DNA of 64,000 nucleotides. Origin: UBA5070 sp035352895 (lineage in GTDB: Bacteria; Fibrobacterota; Fibrobacteria; UBA5070). The DNA lies in contig DAOPYN010000011.1 of NCBI GenBank assembly GCA_035352895.1, positions 1 to 64,000 on the forward strand. The letters run 5' to 3'. Below the pieces are notes generated by a model. That model was not told where the DNA came from and made no database searches. It saw nothing but the letters and a program-made list of their open reading frames with translations. Numbering within the stretch: position 1 is the stretch's first letter; each line of letters starts with the position of its first letter. Positions 45,344 through 53,400 of this stretch are shown piece after piece. A program made the position numbers and the translations under genes.

Positions 45344-47392
45344 ATGGACAATTCCAGACACCGACCACGAACCCTCCCGGCGCTTTTCGCGCTGGGTTCC
45401 GCCCTCGCCTGTCCGGCCGCGGAGCCCGCCGGGGATTCCTCGCGTGTCCTTCCGCTGGTGGAGGTGTCGGCGCCCTCCCTCGCCGGCTCCCGCAACACCG
45501 ACGCGCGTCCGCGAACATGGAGCCAGCCGCGCAGCGAGGAGTCCGGAACCGAGATCCTCGGGCGCGAGGAGATCCGCTCCCTGCAGCCCAGGGACGCCAT
45601 CGACCTGTTGGACAAGGCCACGGGATTGAACGTGACCTACCAGGGGCGCCGGAGTCCGTTCTTCGTCGACGAACGCGGTGGAGGCTCCATGACCTTCGTC
45701 CTGGACGGCGCCATCCTCCCCTCGCAATCCAACCGGATCCTCCAGAACATCCCGGTGGAGGCAATCGAGGAGATCCGCATCGTCCGCGGTGCGACCTCGC
45801 TTTCCATGGGAAGCGGCATTCCATCGGGATCTTCGGCATCCGGCTCCGCCTTGAACACGGGATTCGTGGTCATCACCACGCGCCGCGCCCGCGCGGTCGA
45901 GGCGAAGGTCTCGTCCTGGTGGGAGAAGTCCCCCTCGCAACCGTACGCGAACGGCCAGGGAGTCTGGGTGGGATCTCCCCTGGGAGATTCCCTCGGATGG
46001 AAGGGACATGCGGGCGCGATGGTCTCGCGGTCGGACAGGCCCAGCAAGGATTCGTGGTTCGATGGACGGACCGCGAACTCCGTCCTGGCCACGGCAGGTG
46101 TCCAGTACGGAATCGTCCACCTGGAAGGAACCGCGTACATGGACAGCGGTCGCTTCGAGATGCAACGCGGGTTGACCTTGGCCGACACCCTGGATCCCTC
46201 GAAGTGGTACTACGATCCCCTGGTCACGACGGTACTGGGACTTTCCGGCGGAATCCAGTGGAGCAAGGGCCAATCCACGTCCATCTGCGCGTACTGGACC
46301 AAATTCGAACAGCACGAGGTGAACCAGAGCTTCGCCAATCCATCGAGCACCACGCGCGACTTCTGGGAGAAGAACGTGGGAGCCAGCGTGCGGCACGACG
46401 CGATCCTGGGGGGGACACTTTTCCAGGCCGGGTTCCAGACCTCCACCAGTTCGGCGTTCGGCCCGAACACCAACAATCCCTTCAACGACTGGGAGACGTC
46501 CGTCACGGGAGGATCGATCGCCGCCAGTCGACCCTTCCTGGAAGATCGTCTCCATGCCGACATCGGCTGGCGCCGGGACATCAAGCACATCGACCATACC
46601 GCGACCTCCCAAGGCAAGCTCGCCGTGGACAAGGATATCGACCTCCCTGCGGCGGACCTGCTTGCGGCGGGAACCAGCTGGAGATCGGGAATGTGGGTTG
46701 CGGACGCACGGGGCTCCCTGGGATGGACGGGAAGCGCGGAGGACCTGGATCTGCGCACGAAGGACGGCTCCCCGATGGATCCCGAGGCCCAGCAGCGCGC
46801 GGAAGTCACCGTGGGAGCCACCCCGTTCCCTTGGCTGCACCCCTCGGCGACGCTGTTTTGGGTCCATTTCCAGAACCAGAAGACGGCCACCGCCGACACC
46901 TTCAGCGTTGCCGGCCAGACCTGCTACTTCTACACCCAGTCGGATTCCCGTCGCAATGGATTGGAACTCCGGTGGCAGGGCGAATGGTCGCGACTCGTTT
47001 CCTGGGACGCGTCCTGGACGCACCTGTTGGTGGACGAGACATGGACATCCGGAACCACCGCCGACGCCATCGGAACCGCACAGCCCGGGAACATCCTGAC
47101 GGGCAGGGTCTCGGCGGTCCGGGACGGATGGAAGGCGACGCTCTCCGCGAAGGCCGTGGACACCTACGACCAGTCCACGAGCGCCATGGGTACGGCGAGC
47201 AACGTGCATTTGGGAGACTACCTGCGCATCGACGCGAGCCTCTCGAAGACCGTGGATCCGTTCGATCGTTTCCTGTCAATGGAGATCTACGCCCGCAATC
47301 TCGCAAACGACCGGTATTCCACCAGATACACCACCGGCTACTACCGCGACCGTGGCCTGACGGTGGGCACACTCCTGACGGCGGGACTCTGA
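45344..47392 (+). CDS. TonB-dependent outer-membrane receptor (molybdenum-island receptor 2)
   Basis: 682 aa from ATG 45344, which has GAGGAAG upstream and starts a signal peptide (LPALFALGSALACPA); an earlier ATG at 45281 overlaps the binding-protein stop. Plug domain (EIRSLQPRDAIDLLDKATG, MTFVLDGAILPSQSNRI, EEIRIVRGATSLSMGSG) and a barrel with aromatic-rich strands. Only weakly similar to receptor 1 by eye, so it may take a different chelate. It is followed by its own TonB. Confidence 0.88.
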   Translation: MDNSRHRPRTLPALFALGSALACPAAEPAGDSSRVLPLVEVSAPSLAGSRNTDARPRTWSQPRSEESGTEILGREEIRSLQPRDAIDLLDKATGLNVTYQGRRSPFFVDERGGGSMTFVLDGAILPSQSNRILQNIPVEAIEEIRIVRGATSLSMGSGIPSGSSASGSALNTGFVVITTRRARAVEAKVSSWWEKSPSQPYANGQGVWVGSPLGDSLGWKGHAGAMVSRSDRPSKDSWFDGRTANSVLATAGVQYGIVHLEGTAYMDSGRFEMQRGLTLADTLDPSKWYYDPLVTTVLGLSGGIQWSKGQSTSICAYWTKFEQHEVNQSFANPSSTTRDFWEKNVGASVRHDAILGGTLFQAGFQTSTSSAFGPNTNNPFNDWETSVTGGSIAASRPFLEDRLHADIGWRRDIKHIDHTATSQGKLAVDKDIDLPAADLLAAGTSWRSGMWVADARGSLGWTGSAEDLDLRTKDGSPMDPEAQQRAEVTVGATPFPWLHPSATLFWVHFQNQKTATADTFSVAGQTCYFYTQSDSRRNGLELRWQGEWSRLVSWDASWTHLLVDETWTSGTTADAIGTAQPGNILTGRVSAVRDGWKATLSAKAVDTYDQSTSAMGTASNVHLGDYLRIDASLSKTVDPFDRFLSMEIYARNLANDRYSTRYTTGYYRDRGLTVGTLLTAGL

Positions 47393-47395
47393 GAG

Positions 47396-48223
47396 ATGGA
47401 TCCGACCACGGACATCCCGACGCATCGGATCCGCAACGCACCGGAAGATCCACACCCTGAATCCATGCCGTGCGGAGCGGATCCTCGGGTGGCGCCGGTA
47501 ATTGTCATCGATGGTGGGCCTCCGAAGGAAACGGGTTTCGGATGGATCCTGCCGATCGTCGTCGTGGCCGCCCACGTGGCCGCCCTCGGATCGCTTGCCC
47601 GCCTGGACATCGCCGATGCCCCGGTCGGGGCATCGGCGATGGAATTCCGCCTGGAGCCGCAGGCGTCGGAATTCGCTCCGGATGCCGCTCCTGCCCCGAT
47701 CGCCACGACGAAGTCGGCTTCCGGATCGCCTGCCTCGCCAGGCATCCCACGGAGGGAATCGCGGGATCCACCCATGGCGTCCTCACCGCTTCCAGAACCC
47801 ACCGCGATGGCGTCTGCGGCTGCTTCCGCTGCGGAGCCCTCCATCGGACCAACCGACAGCGGGGAGTCCTCGATGCCCTCCGCGACGGAAGCGGGAATGG
47901 ATGCACCGCCATCCCAGGACGGCTCGGCACCCGGTGGCGAAGGAGCATCTTCGGGATCCGAGTACCTCCGCAATCCCATGCCGGAGTACCCCGTTGTCTC
48001 GCGCTTCCTCGGCGAAGAGGGACGCGTGGAGCTCCTGGTGGTGGTGGACACCTCGGGGGGGCCGGTTTCCGTCCATGTGGTCCAGACCTCCCGTCATCCC
48101 CGGCTGGATGGCGCGGCATTGCGTGCGGTCTGGTCGTGGGCGTTCCATCCTGCGATCCGAAAGGGCCGTCCCGTCGTCGCGTCGGTGGTCGTGCCCATCC
48201 GTTTTTCCCTGGCCAACCCCTGA
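47396..48223 (+). CDS. tonB: Energy transducer TonB
   Basis: 275 aa: cytoplasmic N-terminus, one membrane helix (GWILPIVVVAAHVAALGSLA, about 48-67), a long Ala/Pro/Ser-rich periplasmic linker, then the TonB C-terminal domain (NPMPEYPVVSRFLGEEGRVEL...VWSWAFHPAIRKGRPV). Transfers proton-motive energy from ExbBD to the two receptors upstream. Follows receptor 2 by 3 nt. Confidence 0.92.
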   Translation: MDPTTDIPTHRIRNAPEDPHPESMPCGADPRVAPVIVIDGGPPKETGFGWILPIVVVAAHVAALGSLARLDIADAPVGASAMEFRLEPQASEFAPDAAPAPIATTKSASGSPASPGIPRRESRDPPMASSPLPEPTAMASAAASAAEPSIGPTDSGESSMPSATEAGMDAPPSQDGSAPGGEGASSGSEYLRNPMPEYPVVSRFLGEEGRVELLVVVDTSGGPVSVHVVQTSRHPRLDGAALRAVWSWAFHPAIRKGRPVVASVVVPIRFSLANP

Positions 48224-48237
48224 AGGAGATCCCCTCC

Positions 48238-48662
48238 ATGGTTCCATCCCAAAGCTTGCCGCATTTCCTGGTCCGCATGGATCCCGTGGGATGGGCGACC
48301 TTCGCGGCCCTGATGGTCCTCTCGGTCGCATCCTGGTCGGCCGGAATCGCCAAGCTTTACCAGATCCTGTCTCTTCTTCGGTTGGAACGCCGGACCAGGC
48401 GACAGGAGGCGGTGGATTCGATCCCGGCGGACTCCCCCTGGCAACGCATCCACGATGCCGGTCGGCAAGCGGCGCATGATCTGTCCTGCGCCGCTCCGGA
48501 TGCGCTCGTGGCTCTTTCCCGGAGCGAATTCCTCGTGGCCGAGGCCTTCGGGGACGCCTTGAACCAGGAGCGGGAGCGGTTGGAATCCGGGCTTGGCCTG
48601 ATCGCCACGGCCAGTTCCACAGCCCCCTTCGTGGGACTGTTCGGCACCGTCTGGAGCATCCA
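48238..48662 (+). CDS. exbB: ExbB/TolQ-family proton-channel protein, 3' part lost in assembly gap
   Basis: The visible 141 residues include an N-terminal membrane helix (GWATFAALMVLSVASWSAGI) and the start of the conserved segment GLGLIATASSTAPFVGLFGTVWSI. The gene then enters the 100-N gap; the rest (about 70-90 residues) is missing. AAGGAG precedes ATG 48238. Partner of ExbD and TonB. Confidence 0.88.
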
Positions 48663-48762
48663 NNNNNNNNNNNNNNNNNNNNNNNNNNNNNNNNNNNNNN
48701 NNNNNNNNNNNNNNNNNNNNNNNNNNNNNNNNNNNNNNNNNNNNNNNNNNNNNNNNNNNNNN
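48663..48762. other. Assembly gap of 100 N
   Basis: Exactly 100 N, the usual placeholder for a gap of unknown size. It removes the exbB 3' end and exbD 5' end; the true missing length is probably a few hundred bases. Any continuous reading through it is artificial. Confidence 0.99.
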
Positions 48763-49149
48763 TTCATCGACATCCTCCTGGTGCTGGTGGTGGTCTTCAT
48801 GGTCGCATCCCCGATGCTGACCCATGCGGTGCGGGTGGAACTCCCTCGCGCCTCGAGCCATCCCGAATCGGAAGTTCCGGCGTCCCTGTCCATCGAGATC
48901 CTCGCGGACGGAAGCGTCCTTTGGGAGGGGCAGGCGATCGCGACGGGAGAACTCGAGGAGCGCATCCGGAGCGCATCCATCCGGACCCCGGATCCCGCAC
49001 TCAGGATCCTTGCCGATTCCCGGACGGAATACGTCCATGTCGCCCAGGCGATGTCCGCGGCTGCGAAGGCGGGGATCGCGCGATTTTCGTTCTCCACATC
49101 CCCCTCCGGCACGACCGGCGGCGACTACGTCATTTTCCGTCACCCATGA
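48763..49149 (+). CDS. exbD: ExbD/TolR-family protein, 5' part lost in assembly gap
   Basis: 128 visible residues starting in the membrane helix FIDILLVLVVVFMVASPML with the helix-starting Asp, followed by the periplasmic domain (VELPRASS, LSIEILADGSVLWEG, ILADSRTEYVHVAQAMSAA). The N-terminal cytoplasmic segment is in the gap. Forms the proton channel with ExbB. Confidence 0.88.
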   Translation, partial: FIDILLVLVVVFMVASPMLTHAVRVELPRASSHPESEVPASLSIEILADGSVLWEGQAIATGELEERIRSASIRTPDPALRILADSRTEYVHVAQAMSAAAKAGIARFSFSTSPSGTTGGDYVIFRHP

Positions 49150-49171
49150 ACCCCATAAAGGGAGGATCGAG

Positions 49172-49699
49172 ATGTCCGTTCCACACACCACGACGAAGTT
49201 GTCCCCGAGGATTCCTTCGGCCGCTACGACCATCCCCCGGTGTCGCGCCATCTCCCCCACTCCCAGACGGCTCCTGTTCAGCCACCGCAACCAATGGAAG
49301 GTCGCGGTGGAATCCATCCAGCGCGGTTTCCTGGAGGAATCGGTGACGCTCCGGCTTCCCTCGGGAAGCCGGATGGTGGCCCAGGTCCCTTTGTCCACGG
49401 GGTCCCTCCTGGGAATATGCCCCGGACGACTCTTCAGCGCCCTCGTGGATCCCATGGCGGTACTTCTGGAGGCGGGCCCCCACCATCCCGTGGTGTCGTG
49501 CTGCAACTGCCTGGAGGCTACCGTGACCGATGCCACCGAGGCGATGGACGCGCTGGAACTGGAGCTGTCCATCGGAGGGGTGGACCGCCTCCACACGGAG
49601 ATCCCCAACCTCGAAGGGTTCCGGGAACCCTTCGCGCGCGGGAGCCGGGTATGGGCGATCTTCCCCGCCCGCGCAGTGCTCCTGGCCACCACCACATAG
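49172..49699 (+). CDS. Divergent double TOBE/Mop-like protein
   Basis: 175 aa. A basic Ser/Thr/Pro-rich N-terminus (1-35) precedes two repeats with Mop-like layout: SHRNQWKVAVESIQRGFLEE...LVDPMAVLLEA and SCCNCLEATVTDATEAMDAL...FPARAVLLATT. The first keeps RNQ and the second replaces it with CCNC, adding three cysteines. Probably an oxyanion- or metal-binding relative of molbindin; metal unknown. ATG 49172 has GGGAGG 6 nt upstream. Last gene after exbD in the same direction. Confidence 0.6.
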   Translation: MSVPHTTTKLSPRIPSAATTIPRCRAISPTPRRLLFSHRNQWKVAVESIQRGFLEESVTLRLPSGSRMVAQVPLSTGSLLGICPGRLFSALVDPMAVLLEAGPHHPVVSCCNCLEATVTDATEAMDALELELSIGGVDRLHTEIPNLEGFREPFARGSRVWAIFPARAVLLATTT

Positions 49700-49769
49700 C
49701 CGGGCGACCAAATCTATCTTGTACTGGGACGTGCCCGTACCCGTTCCGTCGGGTAATGGAAGCCGTGCC

Positions 49770-50171
49770 ATGACCATCGATACCTTCGATCGGATTCTCG
49801 GTCTTGTCGAACAATCCAAGACCCTGAGCTCGCGATAGGTCCGCGATCCAACCGACCACATCCGCCTGATCACCGAGGAGATCCAGATCCTCGACGCGGA
49901 TGACGCTCAGGCTGCCCAGAGCATCCGCAACTTCCTCGCCTGCGCGTTCTTCGAATCCACCCGCGACGAGCGGACCGATCCGTTGGCGACCGCGTCGCGG
50001 AAGGGCCTGCTCCTCTCGTTCCGGCCACACGAGAACATCCATCCCACCCTGGTGGAACACGGATACGGCCTGGCGAACATACTTTCGGCCCTGGGAGTCT
50101 GGGCAGGAACAAAGGTCTGCAAGGCTCACGAAACGGGCGCCAGCACCCCGAACACCACGGACAAGAAATGA
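49770..50171 (+). pseudogene. ORF of unknown function interrupted by an in-frame TAG
   Basis: From ATG 49770 the frame reads MTIDTFDRILGLVEQ to a TAG at 49836, then continues open in the same frame (VRDPTDHIRLITEEI...) to TGA at 50171, ending HETGASTPNTTDKK. Strong G/C third-position bias on both sides of the TAG suggests a real coding sequence of about 133 codons hit by a nonsense change or read error. A TATCTT box lies at 49715. No family recognised. The last 46 nt overlap the hemolysin III gene tail to tail. Confidence 0.5.
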
Positions 50172-50791
50172 CATACACCTCCTCCCAACACGAACAGATG
50201 CCACACGGCGTGTCCGAACGGGAGCTTCTTGTCCAGGAGATAGAACACGGCGCCAACGGAATAGGCGAGACCTCCGATCAGAAGGAGCGCCAGTCCGGAA
50301 GATGGCAAGTGGCGCACCAGCGGCACGATCGCAACCACGATGAGCCACCCCATCAGGAGGAAAAGCACCGTGGAAAGCCCTTTGAATCTGCCCGTCAAGA
50401 ACAGGTCCTTCACGACTCCCGCCAGCGCCAGCGACCAGATCACTCCGAAGATGGACCAGCCCCATGGACCTCGCAAGGTCACCAAAGCGAAAGGCGTGTA
50501 GGTGCCCGCGATCAGCAAATGGATGGACACGTGATCCAGCACGCGAAACGCCTTGCGAAGCCTTGGACTCCGCACCGAGTGGTACAGGGCGGAAGCGGAG
50601 AACAGAAGCACCAGGGTTGCTCCATACACGCACACCGACACGATCTTCCATGGATCGCCGCTGCGGGCGGATAGAACGGCCAACAACGCGAGTCCAGCCA
50701 GGAAGAAGCCTGCACCCACCGCGTGGGTGAGGCTGTTGGCGCGATCTTCGAGATCCGTGAATGCGATTGTTTTTCCGATGCGTGCTTCCAT
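50126..50791 (-). CDS. Hemolysin III/YqfA family membrane protein (PAQR-like)
   Basis: 221 aa with seven membrane segments. Family motifs: NSLTHAVGAGFF near residue 20, SALYHSV near 68, DHVSIHLLIAGTYTPFAL near 86 and the C-terminal GHAVWHLFVLGG, which hold the conserved His/Asp metal ligands. Bacterial relatives include hemolysin III and YqfA; physiological role uncertain. ATG 50791. Confidence 0.88.
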   Translation of the reverse strand: MEARIGKTIAFTDLEDRANSLTHAVGAGFFLAGLALLAVLSARSGDPWKIVSVCVYGATLVLLFSASALYHSVRSPRLRKAFRVLDHVSIHLLIAGTYTPFALVTLRGPWGWSIFGVIWSLALAGVVKDLFLTGRFKGLSTVLFLLMGWLIVVAIVPLVRHLPSSGLALLLIGGLAYSVGAVFYLLDKKLPFGHAVWHLFVLGGGVCHFLSVVFGVLAPVS

Positions 50792-51108
50792 GTCCTACAA
50801 ACAACCATTCGAAGGGCCAAAAGCCGAGTAAAAGGTTGTCATTCCTTGGAACCGTGGTGTTTCGTGATCGGCAACAAGCGAATTCGAGCAGGCCCGGCGT
50901 CAGGACAGCCATCCTCGCATCCCGCAAACCAGCTTCCACGGCTCCCACGGGAAGCGCCGTCCGTTGTGGTGGCATGCTCAAACGATGCGTGCGAATCGGG
51001 ATCGCTGCCGTATTCCAACGGCAGACAACCGCTGTGACTCAAGGCTAGAATGGCTCCGGCTTTCGTCCATTTTCCGAATCCTCTCCACCTCATGTCCGGA
51101 GTCATCGC
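50792..51108. other. 317-bp intergenic region upstream of the tandem lipoprotein genes
   Basis: No gene seen. It carries promoter-side sequence for both divergent genes and, at 51006-51023, the first copy of the TGCCG...CGGCA hairpin also found before the second lipoprotein. Confidence 0.6.
51006..51023. repeat. Hairpin TGCCG-N8-CGGCA, copy 1
   Basis: Inverted repeat located 103 nt before the lipoprotein start. The 3' flank GACAAC is shared with copy 2 at 51711-51728. Part of a duplicated promoter region. Confidence 0.65.
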
Positions 51109-51657
51109 ATGAAGAGGTCGCTGTTCCTGCTCCCACTTTGCCTCGCTGTGCTGTCCGGGTGCGAAAGCTTGTCGCCAGACGACAGCTCGAACACCTCGAA
51201 ATCCGACTCGAACAGCACGAGCGGCTCAAGCTCGACGTCCAGCGGATCGACGGGCAATAGCGGATCCACTTCCGGCGATGCCACCCAGGAAGCATCCCTG
51301 GTGGGGACCTGGTGGCTCAAGATTCGCGACTCGGGATCGGCGTCGTTGTACGCGGATACGACCCAGATGGTGCTCAATGGTGACGGCTCGACCACAGGGA
51401 AAGAGCACTTCATCGAATGGTGGAACGGCGCAGTCACCCAGAACGAGGTTTGTTCCCGGACAGGAAGATGGAGCAGCTCTTCAGGAAAATGCCGCTTCGA
51501 ATACACCACCACCTGCTCCATCACGCTCGACGGGACGACCACGACCCAGACGCATTCCGGTGTGGACACGTCGACCTGCACCATCAACGGTACCAAGTTG
51601 ATCCTCGTCTTCGACGGTGGAGGCGAAAACGACACCGCCATCTACACCCGGGACTGA
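51109..51657 (+). CDS. Small lipoprotein, tandem paralog A
   Basis: 182 aa. Lipobox LSGC (residues 15-18), a 40-residue Ser/Thr/Gly linker, then a beta-rich domain beginning LVGTWWLKIRDSG and holding four cysteines likely to form disulfides (VCSRTG, GKCRF, TTCSI, STCTI). Resembles lipocalin-like secreted domains (LVGTW start) but no family is certain. ATG with CGGAG 8 nt upstream. Clear paralog of the next gene. Confidence 0.78.
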   Translation: MKRSLFLLPLCLAVLSGCESLSPDDSSNTSKSDSNSTSGSSSTSSGSTGNSGSTSGDATQEASLVGTWWLKIRDSGSASLYADTTQMVLNGDGSTTGKEHFIEWWNGAVTQNEVCSRTGRWSSSSGKCRFEYTTTCSITLDGTTTTQTHSGVDTSTCTINGTKLILVFDGGGENDTAIYTRD

Positions 51658-51710
51658 TTACGCATCACCGGCTCCTGGAAAGCCTTCCCCATCCACATTC
51701 AAACGGTGAA

Positions 51711-51728
51711 TGCCGCATTCCAACGGCA
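51711..51728. repeat. Hairpin TGCCG-N8-CGGCA, copy 2
   Basis: Second copy, 105 nt before the start of paralog B, in the same relative place as copy 1; supports a tandem duplication that included the upstream region. Confidence 0.65.
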
Positions 51729-51815
51729 GACAACGGTGGCGGCCTGAGCGTAGAACGACATCCACTTCCATTCGACATCCGTGTTTTTTCCACTTCCATC
51801 GAAGGGCGTCTCCAC

Positions 51816-52358
51816 ATGAAAAGGTCCCTCTCCCAGATCTCGCTTTGCCTCGCTCTGTTGTCCGGGTGCGACGGTCTTTCGCCAAACGAGAATTCCGACA
51901 CTCCGAAAACCGACTCGAGCGCCACCACCAGCGCCGGTACGAAGTCCAGCGGATCGACGAGCGGCGACGTTTCCAACGTGGGCGACAACCCGCACGATCC
52001 AGGATTGATCGGAACATGGCGGCGCGCCGAGATCGTGGGATCGTCCTCCGATACGGTGCAGGTCGTCCTGAAAAGCGACGGATCGACGACGAATCGGGAC
52101 CACTACACGGAGTGGATGGACGGGACGGTGACCTACAATTCCCTTTGTTCCGGAGCAGGAACCTGGGCGACGTCGAAGGGCAGGATCTACACCGAAACAA
52201 GTTCGACCTGTTCCGAGACGCAGAACGGGAAGACCACGACCGCCTCCTACCAGGACAAGGACACGATCCCGTATTGGATCTCACGCGACAGCCTCTTCCT
52301 CCGCACCGGGGAGAAAAGCTCGGGCGATCCCGATACGATCGTCTTCGTCAAGGACTGA
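51816..52358 (+). CDS. Small lipoprotein, tandem paralog B
   Basis: 180 aa. Near-identical N-terminus to paralog A (MKRSL...LCLA.LSGC), Ser/Thr/Gly linker, then LIGTWRRAEIVGSSSDTVQ with aligned VLKSDGSTTNRDHYTEW; only some cysteines are kept (LCSGAG, STCSET). The two domains have diverged more than the signal peptides. Function unknown; surface or periplasmic. Confidence 0.78.
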   Translation: MKRSLSQISLCLALLSGCDGLSPNENSDTPKTDSSATTSAGTKSSGSTSGDVSNVGDNPHDPGLIGTWRRAEIVGSSSDTVQVVLKSDGSTTNRDHYTEWMDGTVTYNSLCSGAGTWATSKGRIYTETSSTCSETQNGKTTTASYQDKDTIPYWISRDSLFLRTGEKSSGDPDTIVFVKD

Positions 52359-52410
52359 TCCGGACATCCTGCCGTGGCGAGGGAATCTTTCGAGACCCCG
52401 CCAGGACACG

Positions 52411-53157
52411 CTACGGCAGCTTGTAACCGAATTTCTTCCAAGAGGCCTGCGAGGCGGGCGAGACAAGGTAGGCGACGAAGGACCGGGAAAGCTTCGGGTT
52501 GTTGTCCTTGCCGTACTTCAGGACCACCGCGGCCTGCGCGATCGGCGACACCAGGGCGGTGTCGACATCGGCCCATCGTCCCTTGCCGGAAAGAAGTTCC
52601 ATGGCGAACGACTTGCCGGAGAACGCGGCTTCCACGGCTCCGGTCACGGCGTATTGGGTGGCCTGGGCCAGGTTCTCCCCCCAGACGATCTTGGGCTTGG
52701 TCTCGGCGCCGGCCCCGGACGCCTCGATGGCCTTCATCGCCTCGCGCCCGTAGGGAGCCACCTTGGGATCGGCGACCCCGACCTTACGGATCCGCGCATC
52801 GCGCAGGATGGCCGGCCCCTTGGCGGGATCCAGGTCGGGTATGGATGTCCAGAGGACCACCGTGCCCATGGCGTAGACCAGGGGCTTTCCATCGGCGAGT
52901 TTCCAGGACACGACGGAATCCGGAAATGAGATGTCCGCCGCAACGAAGACGTCGAACGGCGCTCCGGACCGGATCTGGGCGGCGAATTTGCCGGACGAGC
53001 CGTAGACGATCTTGGCGGTGGCGCCGGTGGATTTCTCCCATGCCGCCTTGATTTCCTCCATGGCCGGCTTGACGTTGGCGGCGGCGGCCACGGTGATCTG
53101 CGAGAACGAGGCGGTGGCCAGGGCCAGCGAGAGGATGGCGATTCGCTCGAGGTTCAT
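52411..53157 (-). CDS. modA: Molybdate ABC transporter substrate-binding protein
   Basis: 248 aa. Signal peptide (IAILSLALATASFSQ), then the ModA fold: TVAAAANVKPAMEEI, IVYGSSGKFAAQI, GAPFDVFVAAD, PKVAPYGREAM and WGENLAQATQYAVTGAVEAAF, covering the oxyanion pocket. Periplasmic molybdate/tungstate capture for ModBC, although modBC lies about 19 kb away. ATG 53157 has AAAGGA 9 nt upstream; ATG 53166 is an alternative. Preceded by a perfect sigma-54-type element. Confidence 0.93.
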   Translation of the reverse strand: MNLERIAILSLALATASFSQITVAAAANVKPAMEEIKAAWEKSTGATAKIVYGSSGKFAAQIRSGAPFDVFVAADISFPDSVVSWKLADGKPLVYAMGTVVLWTSIPDLDPAKGPAILRDARIRKVGVADPKVAPYGREAMKAIEASGAGAETKPKIVWGENLAQATQYAVTGAVEAAFSGKSFAMELLSGKGRWADVDTALVSPIAQAAVVLKYGKDNNPKLSRSFVAYLVSPASQASWKKFGYKLP

Positions 53158-53250
53158 TGAGAGCATCCTTTGGATTGGCAGCTGAGGGGTCCGGCACGGC
53201 AGTTCGAAGCGAAGGAACGTCCGGCCATGTTTGTACGATCGATACTGACC

Positions 53251-53265
53251 GCAACGATGGTGCCA
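53251..53265 (-). promoter_or_regulatory. Sigma-54 promoter of modA
   Basis: Minus-strand TGGCAC-CATCG-TTGC, 10 of 10 consensus positions and exact GG-N10-GC spacing. Predicted +1 near 53239, leaving an 82-nt leader with a Shine-Dalgarno for modA. Confidence 0.75.
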
Positions 53266-53323
53266 ATCCTCCGTCCCATCCTCGAAGAAAGGATGGGACT
53301 GGCCCCGATCATCACGCAAATGA

Positions 53324-53347
53324 TTGCGATTCGCAATTGATGACAAT
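53324..53347. promoter_or_regulatory. Candidate regulator site between modA and modE2
   Basis: TTGCGATTCGCAA (53324-53336) is a palindrome around a central T and recurs at 34701 upstream of modE1; TGACAAT (53341-53347) is the reverse of the ATTGTC word seen near the other molybdenum promoters. About 60 bp upstream of the modA -24 element, a usual enhancer or operator distance. Confidence 0.45.
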
Positions 53348-53400
53348 TCCATGGAGTGTCAGTGTCGTAACTTGGGTGTTCCAGGAAAGGACGGCGCCCA

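Noticed and set aside
47470..49149. A continuous frame running from the tonB region across the N gap into exbD
   Set aside because: The reading crosses 100 unknown bases and joins two different genes; before exbB it is an out-of-frame shadow of tonB.
53191..53205. Plus-strand CGGCAC-N5-TTCG as a promoter for modE2
   Set aside because: The -12 GC is absent (only 7 of 10 positions match) and it is about 200 bp upstream of the gene.
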